A stretch of DNA of 64,000 nt from NCBI GenBank assembly GCA_041686855.1, contig JAWLDA010000005.1, positions 186,001-250,000 on the forward strand, written 5' to 3'. The stretch comes from JAWLDA01 sp041686855. Lineage in GTDB: Bacteria > Bacillota > Limnochordia > DTU080 > RSA5. Each line of letters begins with the position of its first letter. Within the stretch, counting starts at the first letter, position 1. The notes below the pieces were generated by a model, which worked only from the letters and a program-made list of their open reading frames with translations, did no database searches and was not told where the DNA came from. Both the position numbers and the translations under genes were made by a program. Below are positions 16,625-25,556 of the stretch, piece by piece.

Positions 16625-17947
16625 TTGAGTAAAACTCGTTACGCCATCGTTGGCATGGGTGGGCGCGGTACGGGAATGTTTGCTGTTCCGCTTGAACGGG
16701 AGTATCAGGACGTGGCTGAGCTGGTCGCGGTTTGCGACATCAACGCGAAGCGCCTTGAGCTTGCCCAAGAGACGATTGGGCGCAAAGTCCCGGCGTACAC
16801 CGATTTCGATCAGATGCTAAGTGAGGTAGAGTGTGACACCGTCATCGTGACGACCAAGGACTCCACCCACCACCAATTTATTATCAAGGCCTTGGAGGCC
16901 GGCAAGGACGCCATCACCGAGAAACCGATGACGGTCGACGACGAGAAATGTCGGCAAATTCTTGCCGCCGAAGAGCGGACGGGGCGCAGTGTGCGCGTCA
17001 CCTTTAACTACCGCTATACACCGTACGCAACCCGCGTCAAGGAGATGCTCGCCTCCGGCGCCATCGGACGGATCCTTTCGGTCGATTTCGACTGGTTCTT
17101 GGACACCATGCACGGGGCCGATTATTTCAGACGCTGGCACCGGCAAAAGGAGAACTCCGGCGGACTCTTTGTCCACAAGGCGACTCACCACTTTGACCTG
17201 GTCAACTGGTGGCTCGATCAAGAACCCGAGACCGTGTACGCACTCGGAACACGCGGCGTTTACGGCCCGACCCGCGAGGAGCGGGGAGAGCGCTGCCTCA
17301 CCTGCTCGTACACTGAGAGCTGCGAGTTCTACATGAATCTGTCCGGGAACGAGCGAATGAAGCGCATGTACCTCGAAGCCGAAAGCGAGGACGGGTACCG
17401 GCGCGACCAGTGCGTCTTCGGCGACGATATCAACATCGAGGATACTATGGCGGCGATGGTTCGCTTTAACCGCGGTGTCCAAATGACGTACACGCTCCAC
17501 GCGTACATGCCCTTTGAGGGCTGGCGCATCGCCTTCAACGGGACCAAGGGCCGCCTCGAAGCCGGCAAACCCGAGACCTTCGTCCCTGCGGAGACCCGCA
17601 ACTTCGCCGAACGCTCCCGTGCCAAGCTCTCCCACGTCGACCCGCTTTGGGCGGCGCATGGGTCGATGGAGCCGCGGGAAGACGAGATTCGCATCTATCC
17701 CATGTTTGGCGGCGTCGACGTGATCAAGGTACCGCAGGCGACGGGGGGACACGGCGGGGGCGACGTACGCTTGCGCGACATGCTCTTTAGACCTGGGACG
17801 CCCGATCCGCTCGGACATGCGGCCGGGAGTAGGGCCGGCGCCATGTCTATCTTGGTTGGTGTCTCGGCCAATCAGTCGATGGCGTCGGGGCTTCCGGTTT
17901 CGATCAACGAGCTCCTGAGCGGTCAAACGGCTGGAAGCGTCGCCTAA
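16625..17947 (+). CDS. Gfo/Idh/MocA family oxidoreductase
   Basis: A 440-residue NAD(P)-dependent dehydrogenase, probably of a sugar or cyclitol. The nucleotide fold is at the N-terminus (YAIVGMGGRGTG, residues about 6-17), with the family EKPMTVDD motif near residue 100 and NYRYTPYATRVKEML near residue 128. A catalytic His is expected in THHFDLVNWW near residue 190. A cysteine group (CLTCSYTESC, then QCVFGDD) in the C-terminal half resembles that of several inosose or glucoside dehydrogenase relatives and may bind metal. TTG start at 16625 with GGGAGG upstream. It precedes a D-threonine-aldolase-like gene by 56 bp and is probably cotranscribed with it. Substrate unknown. Confidence 0.87.
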   Translation: MSKTRYAIVGMGGRGTGMFAVPLEREYQDVAELVAVCDINAKRLELAQETIGRKVPAYTDFDQMLSEVECDTVIVTTKDSTHHQFIIKALEAGKDAITEKPMTVDDEKCRQILAAEERTGRSVRVTFNYRYTPYATRVKEMLASGAIGRILSVDFDWFLDTMHGADYFRRWHRQKENSGGLFVHKATHHFDLVNWWLDQEPETVYALGTRGVYGPTREERGERCLTCSYTESCEFYMNLSGNERMKRMYLEAESEDGYRRDQCVFGDDINIEDTMAAMVRFNRGVQMTYTLHAYMPFEGWRIAFNGTKGRLEAGKPETFVPAETRNFAERSRAKLSHVDPLWAAHGSMEPREDEIRIYPMFGGVDVIKVPQATGGHGGGDVRLRDMLFRPGTPDPLGHAAGSRAGAMSILVGVSANQSMASGLPVSINELLSGQTAGSVA

Positions 17948-18003
17948 TAGATCGCCTTTGCACATCGGGTTACCGTTCAAACGAGAGGGAGGCGTCATTC
18001 GTT

Positions 18004-19128
18004 GTGATTGAACCGTCCATGCTCTACCCTGATACACTCTTCTCCGAACTCGACACGCCGACGGTGTTGGTCGACCTCGACGTCGCCGAGGCGAACATGC
18101 GCAAGATGGCGGAGGCGACCGCCGCCCGGGGCGTCGGTTTGCGGCCGCATATTAAGACCCATAAGTCCGTCTACTTCGCTCACCGGCAGCTGGCACACGG
18201 AGCCGTCGGCATCGCGGTAGCCAAGATCGGCGAGGCGGAGGTGATGATCAACGGCGGTGTCACCGACGTCCTCCTTGCGTATCCGCCCATCGGACCGATT
18301 AAACTGCGGCGGCTCGCCGCCCTTATGGACCGGGCCCGAATCATCGTCTCGATCGACAGCGTAGAGGCGGCCGAAGGCCTCTCCGACCTCGGGCGGAAGT
18401 TGGACCGAGAGATTGAGGTGTACGTCGACGTCGATACGGGACTGCACCGCATGGGGCTGCCGCCTGGTGAGCCCTCAGCCGAGTTGGCCCAAAAGATCGA
18501 CCGCTTGAGCCACGTGCGGGTGATCGGTATCATGTCTCACTGTGGTCACGTCGGCCGGGAGAAGACGCCCGAAGCCTTGGCTAAGGCGGCACGAGGCGAT
18601 GCCGAGCGACTCGTGGAGACGGCAAACCTGGCCCGTAAAGCGGGGATCGCGATCGAGACGGTCAGCCCCGGCTCTACGCCGGCTTCACTGCACCACATCC
18701 AGGTTGAAGGCGTCACGGAGATCCGTCCCGGCACATACATCTTTAATGACGCGAACTGCGTCGGTCACGAGATTTCCACTGTTGAGGAGTGTGCCGTGAC
18801 GGTGCTGTCGACTGTCGTCTCTCGGCCGTCTCCTGACCGAGCCGTGGCCGACTCCGGGAGTAAGACGCTCACCAACGACGGGAATTCAAAGCGGCGCGGT
18901 TTCGGCATCGTCAAGGGTATCGAGTCGGCCTACGTCTCCAGTCTCAGCGAGGAGCACGGGGTGTTGGAGCTCACCGATCCTTCGGTCACACTCAAAGTGG
19001 GCGATCGGATTCGCATCGTTCCCAACCACGTCTGTCCCGTGGTGAACCTTACGGACGAGTTGGTGGCGGTACGTGGCGACGAACTCGCCGGCACGATCCC
19101 CGTCTCAGCCCGCGGCAAGCGACAGTAG
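18004..19128 (+). CDS. D-threonine aldolase/D-serine dehydratase-type PLP enzyme (first paralogue)
   Basis: A 374-residue fold-type III PLP enzyme (alanine racemase N-domain plus DSD-like C-domain). The PLP lysine lies in RPHIKTHKS at about residues 47-55. A SPGSTP phosphate-contact loop is near residue 222, and the C-terminal NHVCPVVNL supplies the His and Cys that bind metal in this family. It probably cleaves or dehydrates a D-hydroxy amino acid. GTG start at 18004, with AGAGGGAGG upstream. A second gene of the same family, clearly diverged, is at 48025. It sits directly behind a Gfo/Idh/MocA dehydrogenase. Confidence 0.88.
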   Translation: MIEPSMLYPDTLFSELDTPTVLVDLDVAEANMRKMAEATAARGVGLRPHIKTHKSVYFAHRQLAHGAVGIAVAKIGEAEVMINGGVTDVLLAYPPIGPIKLRRLAALMDRARIIVSIDSVEAAEGLSDLGRKLDREIEVYVDVDTGLHRMGLPPGEPSAELAQKIDRLSHVRVIGIMSHCGHVGREKTPEALAKAARGDAERLVETANLARKAGIAIETVSPGSTPASLHHIQVEGVTEIRPGTYIFNDANCVGHEISTVEECAVTVLSTVVSRPSPDRAVADSGSKTLTNDGNSKRRGFGIVKGIESAYVSSLSEEHGVLELTDPSVTLKVGDRIRIVPNHVCPVVNLTDELVAVRGDELAGTIPVSARGKRQ

Positions 19129-19192
19129 TGGAGCGCGAGCCCAATTTGCGCGCATCCTAGCCGCTACGTTCACATAACTGAAGCGCAATAGA

Positions 19193-19267
19193 GGATCCCC
19201 CCCGGCTCGTCGGAAGGATGAGCGAAGAGCCCTGTGCCAACCGCACCTGGCCGACGGGGGGGGGATC
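19193..19267 (+). promoter_or_regulatory. Hairpin sequestering the Shine-Dalgarno G-run of the patatin gene
   Basis: GGATCCCCCCC with CGTCGG (19193-19213) can pair with CCGACG plus nine Gs and ATC (19251-19267). The nine Gs (19256-19264) are the only Shine-Dalgarno candidate for the TTG start at 19271, so the 5' arm would mask it. Five Ts follow at once (19268-19272), so the same structure could also act as a terminator. Translational or transcriptional control is inference. Confidence 0.5.
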
Positions 19268-19270
19268 TTT

Positions 19271-21100
19271 TTGGTTGGCGACAAACTAGGTATCGCCTTA
19301 TCCGGTGGCGGGTTCCGGGCTTCCTTCTTTCACATCGGAGTCCTCGCCGCATTGGCCGACCGCGACCTCTTGCGCAACGTCGAGGTGATCTCGACGGTCT
19401 CGGGTGGCTCCATCGTCGGAGCGCTGTACTACATCAAGGTTAAACACCTTTTGGAGCGCAAGGAGGATCGCGAGATCACCGCGGTCGACTATCAAGAGTT
19501 GGTCTCAGAGCTCGCCGACGAGTTCTTGGCGACGGTTCAGCGCAACTTGCGCCTTATGGCTTTCGCTAACCCGCTTAAAAACGCCCGGATGGCGCGCGTC
19601 GACTACTCTCGCAGCGATCGCATGGGTGAGCTCTTCGATCGACTGCTCTACCGGCCGGCCTTTGGTCACCAGCGGCGTGAGCCCGTGGGCATGGAGGAGC
19701 TGTTGATCACCCCAAAGGGGTGGTCGTCGCAAGAATTCTCACCCGCGCAGGCGAACCCACGCCGCCGCGCGAAGGTGCCACTCCTCGTCATCAACGCGAC
19801 CTCACTGAATACTGGGCGGAATTGGCGGTTTGAAGCCACCCGCATGGGCGAACCTGACCGTCGCGGCGCGTTCGCCGCCGACATCGACATGCGTCTGCGC
19901 CTGCAACCACTCCCGTCCTACGATGAGCTCGGTCCCCGCCGCACGATGCTTCTAGGGCACGCGGTAGCGGCTTCGGCGGCGGTTCCGGCGATCTTTCATC
20001 CCTTATCCATTACTCACCTGTATCACGAGACTCGCGTGGAGCTGATCGATGGTGGCATTCACGACAATCAGGGAGTCGTCGCACTACTCGATTACCGGTG
20101 CGACTCCTTGGTTGTAAGCGACGGCAGCTCTCAGATGCACGGCGAGACGCTCCCCGGTACCTCGATTCCGACCGTGTTGATGCGGACCAATGAGATTCTG
20201 ATGAGTCGTGTGCGCGAAGAACAACTGCTGCGGGCCTACCAGTCGCACGGCAAGCGCCTTTGCTTGGCCCATCTGCAGCAGGGGATCTCGGCAGAGTATA
20301 TCCCGTATCGCACCAAGAATGGATACAAGGTGTCGGTGAAACGCCCACAACCGTCGGCGACTGGTGACATGCGAGTACACCCTGCAGTGCGTGAGGCGCT
20401 TGTCCACATCAGGACAGACTTGGACGCGTTCAACGACGCCGAGAGTTTTGCGCTGATGCGAACGGGGTATCTCAACGCGGTTAAAAGTTTGCGCGCCTTT
20501 GACCGCCCTCGTCGCTACGGACGCCTGAGTGCATTTCCATGGCGCTTCGAAGCGGTCGATCCTTTACTCAGCGAGCCGCCGCCCGCCTTCCTCAAAGTGC
20601 TGCGGACGTCTTCGGCTAATGCATTTAAGGTGTTCGCACTTTACCGTGCTCTCACGACCGTTTCAACCCTTCTCGTCGTCGGAGGTTTTGCGCTATGGGG
20701 GTGGATGGAGCGGAATCACCTGTTGGAGCCGATCGTAGAGCTGGCGTGGACACCGACGCGACTATCGGTCCTCTTAGGCCTCGTTTTCGTTGTCGCGGCG
20801 GGGATTATGGCGAGTGTACGGCGAGCGCTGGGCGGGATCGAATCGATTCAGCGACTGTGGAAGGTCGTGCGCACGCCGATCCGCTTTGTAGGCAGGGTGG
20901 CATTGCGGGCTGCTCCTTGGGTGTTGGCAGCCTTTCCGATCTATTTATACGTGCGGCTCGTCAATCCACTCTACCTCAAGGCCGGGCGCCTCGATCGGTT
21001 CGGGCCGGGACAAGGCAAGGGGAGCGCACGTGTTAAGCGCTCTGAGAGCCGGTCTTGGCACCGTCGGCCGAATTCCTCTGCTGCAGCGCCCCCGCGCTGA
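19271..21100 (+). CDS. Patatin-like phospholipase with C-terminal membrane segments
   Basis: A 609-residue predicted acyl hydrolase. The oxyanion loop SGGGFRA is at residues 11-17, the nucleophile Ser is in STVSGGS at about 44, and the catalytic Asp is in IDGGIHDNQG near 260; together they form the Ser-Asp dyad of the patatin family. After about residue 450 there are two or three hydrophobic segments (for example TTVSTLLVVGGFALWGW and LLGLVFVVAAGIMA), suggesting a membrane anchor, and a basic tail. TTG start at 19271, whose ribosome site lies in a strong hairpin. The 3' end overlaps the convergent MFS gene by 68 bp. Substrate lipid unknown. Confidence 0.85.
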   Translation: MVGDKLGIALSGGGFRASFFHIGVLAALADRDLLRNVEVISTVSGGSIVGALYYIKVKHLLERKEDREITAVDYQELVSELADEFLATVQRNLRLMAFANPLKNARMARVDYSRSDRMGELFDRLLYRPAFGHQRREPVGMEELLITPKGWSSQEFSPAQANPRRRAKVPLLVINATSLNTGRNWRFEATRMGEPDRRGAFAADIDMRLRLQPLPSYDELGPRRTMLLGHAVAASAAVPAIFHPLSITHLYHETRVELIDGGIHDNQGVVALLDYRCDSLVVSDGSSQMHGETLPGTSIPTVLMRTNEILMSRVREEQLLRAYQSHGKRLCLAHLQQGISAEYIPYRTKNGYKVSVKRPQPSATGDMRVHPAVREALVHIRTDLDAFNDAESFALMRTGYLNAVKSLRAFDRPRRYGRLSAFPWRFEAVDPLLSEPPPAFLKVLRTSSANAFKVFALYRALTTVSTLLVVGGFALWGWMERNHLLEPIVELAWTPTRLSVLLGLVFVVAAGIMASVRRALGGIESIQRLWKVVRTPIRFVGRVALRAAPWVLAAFPIYLYVRLVNPLYLKAGRLDRFGPGQGKGSARVKRSESRSWHRRPNSSAAAPPR

Positions 21101-22241
21101 TCCCCAGCGCGACGAGTAGGCCCGCACCGGCCAAGATTGCCGAGAGAGCAAAGAGCATCCTCATTCCCAACACATCCGACAATAACCCGATCGGGTAGAG
21201 CACGACGAGGCCGGGCAGGCCGGCAGTCGCCACGGACCAGGCGCTTTGCCCCTCGGTCCGCCTATGAGAGGGTAGCCGACCGTGCAACAGTGTGACGGCG
21301 CCGACGTGAAAGGCTGCGAAGGTAAAGGCGTGCAGTGATTGCGAGAGCAACAGAAGCGTCGGCGAAACGGTAGCTGCGCAGATGGCCCATCGTACGACGC
21401 CTGCACCAATCCCTGTGATAAAGAGGGCGCGGGCATCGACTCGTCGGGCGATGCGGGGTGTGACCGCCATCAAGACCACTTCGCTGAGGACCGCTATCGC
21501 CCACGCGACGCCGATCATCTGCTCCGTCATGCCCAATTGATCGGCGTAGACGGCAAAGAAGATCTCGTGGGCAAGCCCCGCGCTGCGTCCCAAAATGCCG
21601 GCGATGACCGCGAGCCGTACATCGCGAATGCTCCAAAGGAGCTTCATGCCCGCCCACGGCGGTGTGAAGCCGCCGGGCGTCACTCCAGGGCCCACTGCCA
21701 AGCCGGGAAAGCGTCCCCGGCGCGCCATGGCAGCGGCCAAGAGTGCCGTCACCCCGAGGACGGCGACGTGGGCGATGACGCTGGCGCCGATCCCCACGCG
21801 ATCGGCCGCGGCGCCCACTGTATACACCCCTGCGATAAAACCGATGGAGCCCCAGAGGCGGATGGGCCCGTAACTCGCCTTGCCCCCGTCGATCGTGCGT
21901 AGGGTCGCATCGTCAAGGAGGGGAGCGACCGGCGCTTTGCCCAGACTCAAGAGGAGGTAGAGGAGGGCGAGAGCCCACAAGCTCTTGGCTCCGATAAAGA
22001 GGGCGGACGGGACGAGGGCGGCGAGTAACACGAGCGGCAGCGTCCACTCCTGTAGGCGGAGTCGTGACGAGAGTGAGATCAGCGCTACCGGTCCAATGAG
22101 CGCGGCAAGCGGGCGCATCGTACTGAGCAAGCCGATTTCGGCTCCGTCCAATCCGATCCGTTTTAAGTATAGGGCGAGGTAAGGGGAGAGCACCCCAAGC
22201 GAGGCAAAGTAGGCAAAGTAGAGCGATTTGTATGCAATCAC
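21033..22241 (-). CDS. MFS transporter (MFS_1-like)
   Basis: A 402-residue membrane carrier with about 12 hydrophobic segments. It begins YKSLYFAYFASLGVLSPYLALYLKRIG, which resembles the 3-phenylpropionate/nucleoside-symporter-like branch of the major facilitator superfamily. It has a G-rich loop near LRLWGSIGFIAGVY. The start is taken as GTG 22241 (MIAYKSLYF) because GAGG lies 7 bases upstream; the frame runs back to 22283. It overlaps the patatin gene tail to tail, and its 5' end faces the PLP-enzyme gene at 22338. Substrate unknown. Confidence 0.83.
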   Translation of the reverse strand: MIAYKSLYFAYFASLGVLSPYLALYLKRIGLDGAEIGLLSTMRPLAALIGPVALISLSSRLRLQEWTLPLVLLAALVPSALFIGAKSLWALALLYLLLSLGKAPVAPLLDDATLRTIDGGKASYGPIRLWGSIGFIAGVYTVGAAADRVGIGASVIAHVAVLGVTALLAAAMARRGRFPGLAVGPGVTPGGFTPPWAGMKLLWSIRDVRLAVIAGILGRSAGLAHEIFFAVYADQLGMTEQMIGVAWAIAVLSEVVLMAVTPRIARRVDARALFITGIGAGVVRWAICAATVSPTLLLLSQSLHAFTFAAFHVGAVTLLHGRLPSHRRTEGQSAWSVATAGLPGLVVLYPIGLLSDVLGMRMLFALSAILAGAGLLVALGISAGALQQRNSADGAKTGSQSA

Positions 22242-22337
22242 GTCAAAGCCTCGGGAAGTACCGACATAATGCAAGGGTACCACGAGGTACGCGTAACCTT
22301 CAACGAGAAAAGAAAGTCCGGGAGGAGTGAGTGTTCC

Positions 22338-23300
22338 GTGCCACTTGGTTCGTGTGTCGACAGCGTTTTACAGGTGATTGGAAACACCCCGTGTGTGCGA
22401 CTCAGCAAGCTTTCTGCAAACATACCGGGCAACGTGTACGTCAAATTGGAGATGCATAACCCCAGCGGTGGGTTGAAAGATCGAATTCTATTACACATTG
22501 TCGAGAAGGCAGAGCGCGAGGGGCGATTGCGCCCTGGGATGACGCTGATCGAGGCGACGACCGGGAGCACGGGGATTGCCACGGCGTTGATCGGTGCGGT
22601 GAAAGGGTACCGCGTCATGATCGTGATGCCGGAGGGTATGAGCATCGAACGGCGCCGAGCGATTCAGACGTACGGCGCCGAAGTGCACTTGACGGCGGGG
22701 GGCGGCAGTGACATTGATGCTGCGATCAGCCGGGTGCACGAGCTGATTCACGAGAGTCCGGAGAAGTACTTTCACATTAATCAATTTGCGAATCCCGAGA
22801 ACGTGACGGCCCACTACGAGGGGACGGGCCCTGAGATATGGAATCAGATGGATGGACAGATCGACGCGTTCGTCATGGCCTACGGCACCGGTGCGACCCT
22901 CACGGGTGTGGGCCGCTACCTTAAGGAGCAAAACCCCGCCGTCTACGTCTTAGGCGTTGAGCCGGCGGAGAGTCCGGTGTTGGCCCGGGGGCAAAAGGGG
23001 AGTCACCGCATCGAGGGTGTTGGCGACGGCATCGTTCCTCCGATCTTAGACACCAAGGTGATGGACGACTTGGCGCTTGTCTCGTCCGAGGACGCCTACG
23101 CGACCAGCCGACTCATGGCTCGCGAGGAAGGTATCTTCTCGGGACCCTCCTCAGGCGCCAACGTTTACGCGGCGCTTGAGCTCTCCAAGCGGAAGCCGGA
23201 GTTGGCCCACATCGTTACTGTCCTCGGTGACACGGGATGGCGATACCTTTCGGTTGACGGAGGCCTGGTCCCCCAAGGGACCTTTACATGCACGCCGTAA
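22338..23300 (+). CDS. Cysteine synthase/cystathionine beta-synthase family PLP enzyme
   Basis: A 320-residue fold-type II PLP enzyme. The PLP lysine is in HNPSGGLKDRI near residue 42. The phosphate and substrate loop reads ATTGSTGIA (usually TSGNTG, so Asn is replaced by Ser), and a second glycine loop is GTGATLTGVGRYL. The start is set at GTG 22338 because GGAGGAG lies about 10 bases upstream. It heads a run of same-strand genes (NAD epimerase, DapA-like, ceramidase-like) that looks like an operon. The loop change makes a plain O-acetylserine sulfhydrylase role uncertain; a dehydratase or a specialised beta-replacement enzyme is possible. Confidence 0.85.
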   Translation: MPLGSCVDSVLQVIGNTPCVRLSKLSANIPGNVYVKLEMHNPSGGLKDRILLHIVEKAEREGRLRPGMTLIEATTGSTGIATALIGAVKGYRVMIVMPEGMSIERRRAIQTYGAEVHLTAGGGSDIDAAISRVHELIHESPEKYFHINQFANPENVTAHYEGTGPEIWNQMDGQIDAFVMAYGTGATLTGVGRYLKEQNPAVYVLGVEPAESPVLARGQKGSHRIEGVGDGIVPPILDTKVMDDLALVSSEDAYATSRLMAREEGIFSGPSSGANVYAALELSKRKPELAHIVTVLGDTGWRYLSVDGGLVPQGTFTCTP

Positions 23301-23353
23301 CGGGACTTTAGGCTCCTATGGAGTTTTACTATAAGAAAGGGCGTAATACACAG

Positions 23354-24394
23354 ATGAAAGCAGGAGTGAATAAATCCATACACTCGGTCTCCGAACTCGA
23401 GGAGGCATTGTCGGTTCCTAGCCCCGAGCTCGTTGAAGAGGTGAGCTCTTGGGACGACGGATTAATGGTCTTGGGTGCAGGGGGCAAGATGGGACCCACG
23501 CTCTGCCGCATGGCGGCAAATGCGTTCCGGGAAGCAGGGAAGAGCCACACCGTCACGGCAGTCTCCCGCTTCTCTAACCCCGAGGAGAAGGAGAAGCTCG
23601 AGGCGGCCGGAGTAAGGACGATCAGCGCAGATCTCATGGACAGGCAGGCGGTCGAAGCGCTGCCCGACTGTAAGAATATCGTCTTTGCTGCGGGCCGGAA
23701 GTTCGGCTCCACTGGGGCTGAGTCGCTCACATGGGCGATGAACGCGTACTTGCCCGGCATTGTAGCGTCTCGCTTCACCAACTCCCGTATGGCGGTCTTT
23801 TCGAGCGGAAACGTCTACCCCTTCTTGCCGCCCGTTACAGGCGGGTGCACCGAGGAGACGCCGCCCAATCCCTTGGGTGAGTACGCACAATCGGTGCTGG
23901 GACGCGAGCGCATCTTTGAGTACTTCAGTCATACGTACGACGTTCCGATGACGATCGTACGGCTCTGCTACGCTGTTGAGTTGCGCTATGGGGTCCTGGT
24001 TGACCTAGCTCAGACAATCCACGCGGGTCAGCCCGTCGACCTGACGATGGGTGCCGTCAACGTGATTTGGCAGCGGGATGCGAACGACTACGTACTCCGC
24101 TCTCTCTCAATCGCAGACTCGCCGCCGACCTACTTTAACCTGACAGGGCCCGAAACGGTCTCCGTGCGCGGGGTCTCTCAAAAGCTCGCTCAGGCGCTGG
24201 GTAAAGACGTGGAGTTCGTCGGTGAAGAGGCGACCGCGGCGCTCCTCGTCGACGCGTCACAATGCTTCCGCCAATTCGGCTACCCCAAGACAAGCCTTGC
24301 CGAGATGATCGAACGAGTCGCGGACTGGGTGAAACGCGGTGGAGAGACACACGGCAAACCGACCGGTTTCCAAACGCGTGACGGTAAGTTTTAA
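23354..24394 (+). CDS. NAD-dependent epimerase/dehydratase (extended SDR-like)
   Basis: A 346-residue Rossmann-fold protein. The nucleotide motif is LMVLGAGGKMGPTLCRMA near residues 37-54, followed by SADLMDRQAVEAL and IVFAAGRKFG. The catalytic Tyr is likely in PPNPLGEYAQSVLGRER, which replaces the usual YGxSK, so the YxxxK pair is altered; I see Tyr but no Lys four residues later. The start is uncertain: ATG 23354 has AGAAAGG upstream, while the frame opens with an ATG at 23318. It lies in the catabolic cluster between a PLP enzyme and a DapA-like aldolase. Confidence 0.8.
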   Translation: MKAGVNKSIHSVSELEEALSVPSPELVEEVSSWDDGLMVLGAGGKMGPTLCRMAANAFREAGKSHTVTAVSRFSNPEEKEKLEAAGVRTISADLMDRQAVEALPDCKNIVFAAGRKFGSTGAESLTWAMNAYLPGIVASRFTNSRMAVFSSGNVYPFLPPVTGGCTEETPPNPLGEYAQSVLGRERIFEYFSHTYDVPMTIVRLCYAVELRYGVLVDLAQTIHAGQPVDLTMGAVNVIWQRDANDYVLRSLSIADSPPTYFNLTGPETVSVRGVSQKLAQALGKDVEFVGEEATAALLVDASQCFRQFGYPKTSLAEMIERVADWVKRGGETHGKPTGFQTRDGKF

Positions 24395-24460
24395 ACGTAC
24401 GCCATACGAAACATGTGGCGGTGAGTCGGTAGCGGTAAGTCTTAAGTTGAGGTGATTTAG

Positions 24461-25516
24461 GTGACGATCCAAGAGTTGCGTCATGCGCTCTTTGACAGTG
24501 CAGTGATCCCCGCGCATCCGCTGGCGCTTACGGCTGAGCGGAAGTTGGACGAGCGCCGCCAAAGGGCGCTCTCGCGCTACTATCTGGACGCCGGAGCAGG
24601 TGGACTGGCAGTTGGTGTGCACACGACGCAGTTCCCCATACACGACAACGGCATGCTTGAACCTGTCTTGTCGATGGCGATCGAAGAGGTGCACCGACAC
24701 GAGCGCGAGACGGATCGCAGTCTCATTAAGGTCGCGGGCTTGGTCGGGAAGACGGAGCAGGCGGTACGGGAGGCCAAACTCGCCCGAGAGCTCGGCTACG
24801 ACGCTGGCCTCCTGAGTGTAGCTGCCTTTAAGACGGCGCCCAACGAGGAGATTTTGGCCCACTGCCGTCGCGTTGCCGAAGAGCTACCGGTGATCGGTTT
24901 TTACCTGCAGACGGCGGTGGGCGGGCGCTTGCTCGACTACGCGTTTTGGCGCGAGTTCTTTGAGATCGAGCGTGTGGTCGCTGTGAAGGCGGCCCCCTTT
25001 GATCGGTATCAAAGCCTCGACGTGATGCGGGCGTTGGCCGACTCGGGTCGGGCCGACGAGATCGCTCTGTATACGGGGAACGACGACCACATCATCCTCG
25101 ACCTCATCGGCCAGGCGCGCTTCTCGACGCGAGCCGACGCACCGGCGGTCGGCTTTGTGGGCGGTCTCCTCGGCCAGTGGGCCTGCTTTACCAAACCCGC
25201 CGTTGAGATGCTGGCTCGCCTGCGTGAGCTGCGTTTGAGCGGGGACCCGATCCCCCAAGATCTGATCACGTTGGCGCACATGATGACGGATATCAACAGC
25301 GTTGTCTTTGACGTACGCAACAACTTTAAGGGTGTCATCGCAGGGATTCACGAGGTACTCCGTCGCCAAGGACTCCTTGAGGGCATTTGGTGTCTGGACC
25401 CTGAGGAGGATTTGGGACCCGGACAAAATGAGGAGATCGATCGCATTTGGCGAGATTACCCGGAGTTGAGGGACGACGAGTTTATCCAGGAGAACCTCGA
25501 TCGCTGGCTCTCGTAA
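24461..25516 (+). CDS. Dihydrodipicolinate synthase (DapA) family aldolase/lyase
   Basis: A 351-residue TIM-barrel protein. DHDPS-like features are GAGGLAVGVHTTQFP near the N-terminus, LIKVAGLVGKTEQAVREAK, ELPVIGFYLQTAVGGR and a likely Schiff-base lysine in VVAVKAAPFDRYQ near residue 175. The C-terminal third is longer than that of true DapA. Not for lysine synthesis, judging from divergence and context; probably a retro-aldol or dehydratase step on a sugar acid. GTG start at 24461 after GAGGTG. The gene follows the epimerase by 66 bp, in which a short GCGGTGAGTC/GCGGTAAGTC duplication occurs, and precedes a ceramidase-like gene by 40 bp. Confidence 0.83.
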   Translation: MTIQELRHALFDSAVIPAHPLALTAERKLDERRQRALSRYYLDAGAGGLAVGVHTTQFPIHDNGMLEPVLSMAIEEVHRHERETDRSLIKVAGLVGKTEQAVREAKLARELGYDAGLLSVAAFKTAPNEEILAHCRRVAEELPVIGFYLQTAVGGRLLDYAFWREFFEIERVVAVKAAPFDRYQSLDVMRALADSGRADEIALYTGNDDHIILDLIGQARFSTRADAPAVGFVGGLLGQWACFTKPAVEMLARLRELRLSGDPIPQDLITLAHMMTDINSVVFDVRNNFKGVIAGIHEVLRRQGLLEGIWCLDPEEDLGPGQNEEIDRIWRDYPELRDDEFIQENLDRWLS

Positions 25517-25556
25517 ACGCGTGAGGCGCGACCGTATCGCAGGGAGGGAACGAACA

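Noticed and set aside
24135..24862. Long antisense ORFs over the epimerase and DapA-like genes
   Set aside because: These are shadows of GC-rich coding sequence; motifs and codon pattern belong to the plus-strand genes.
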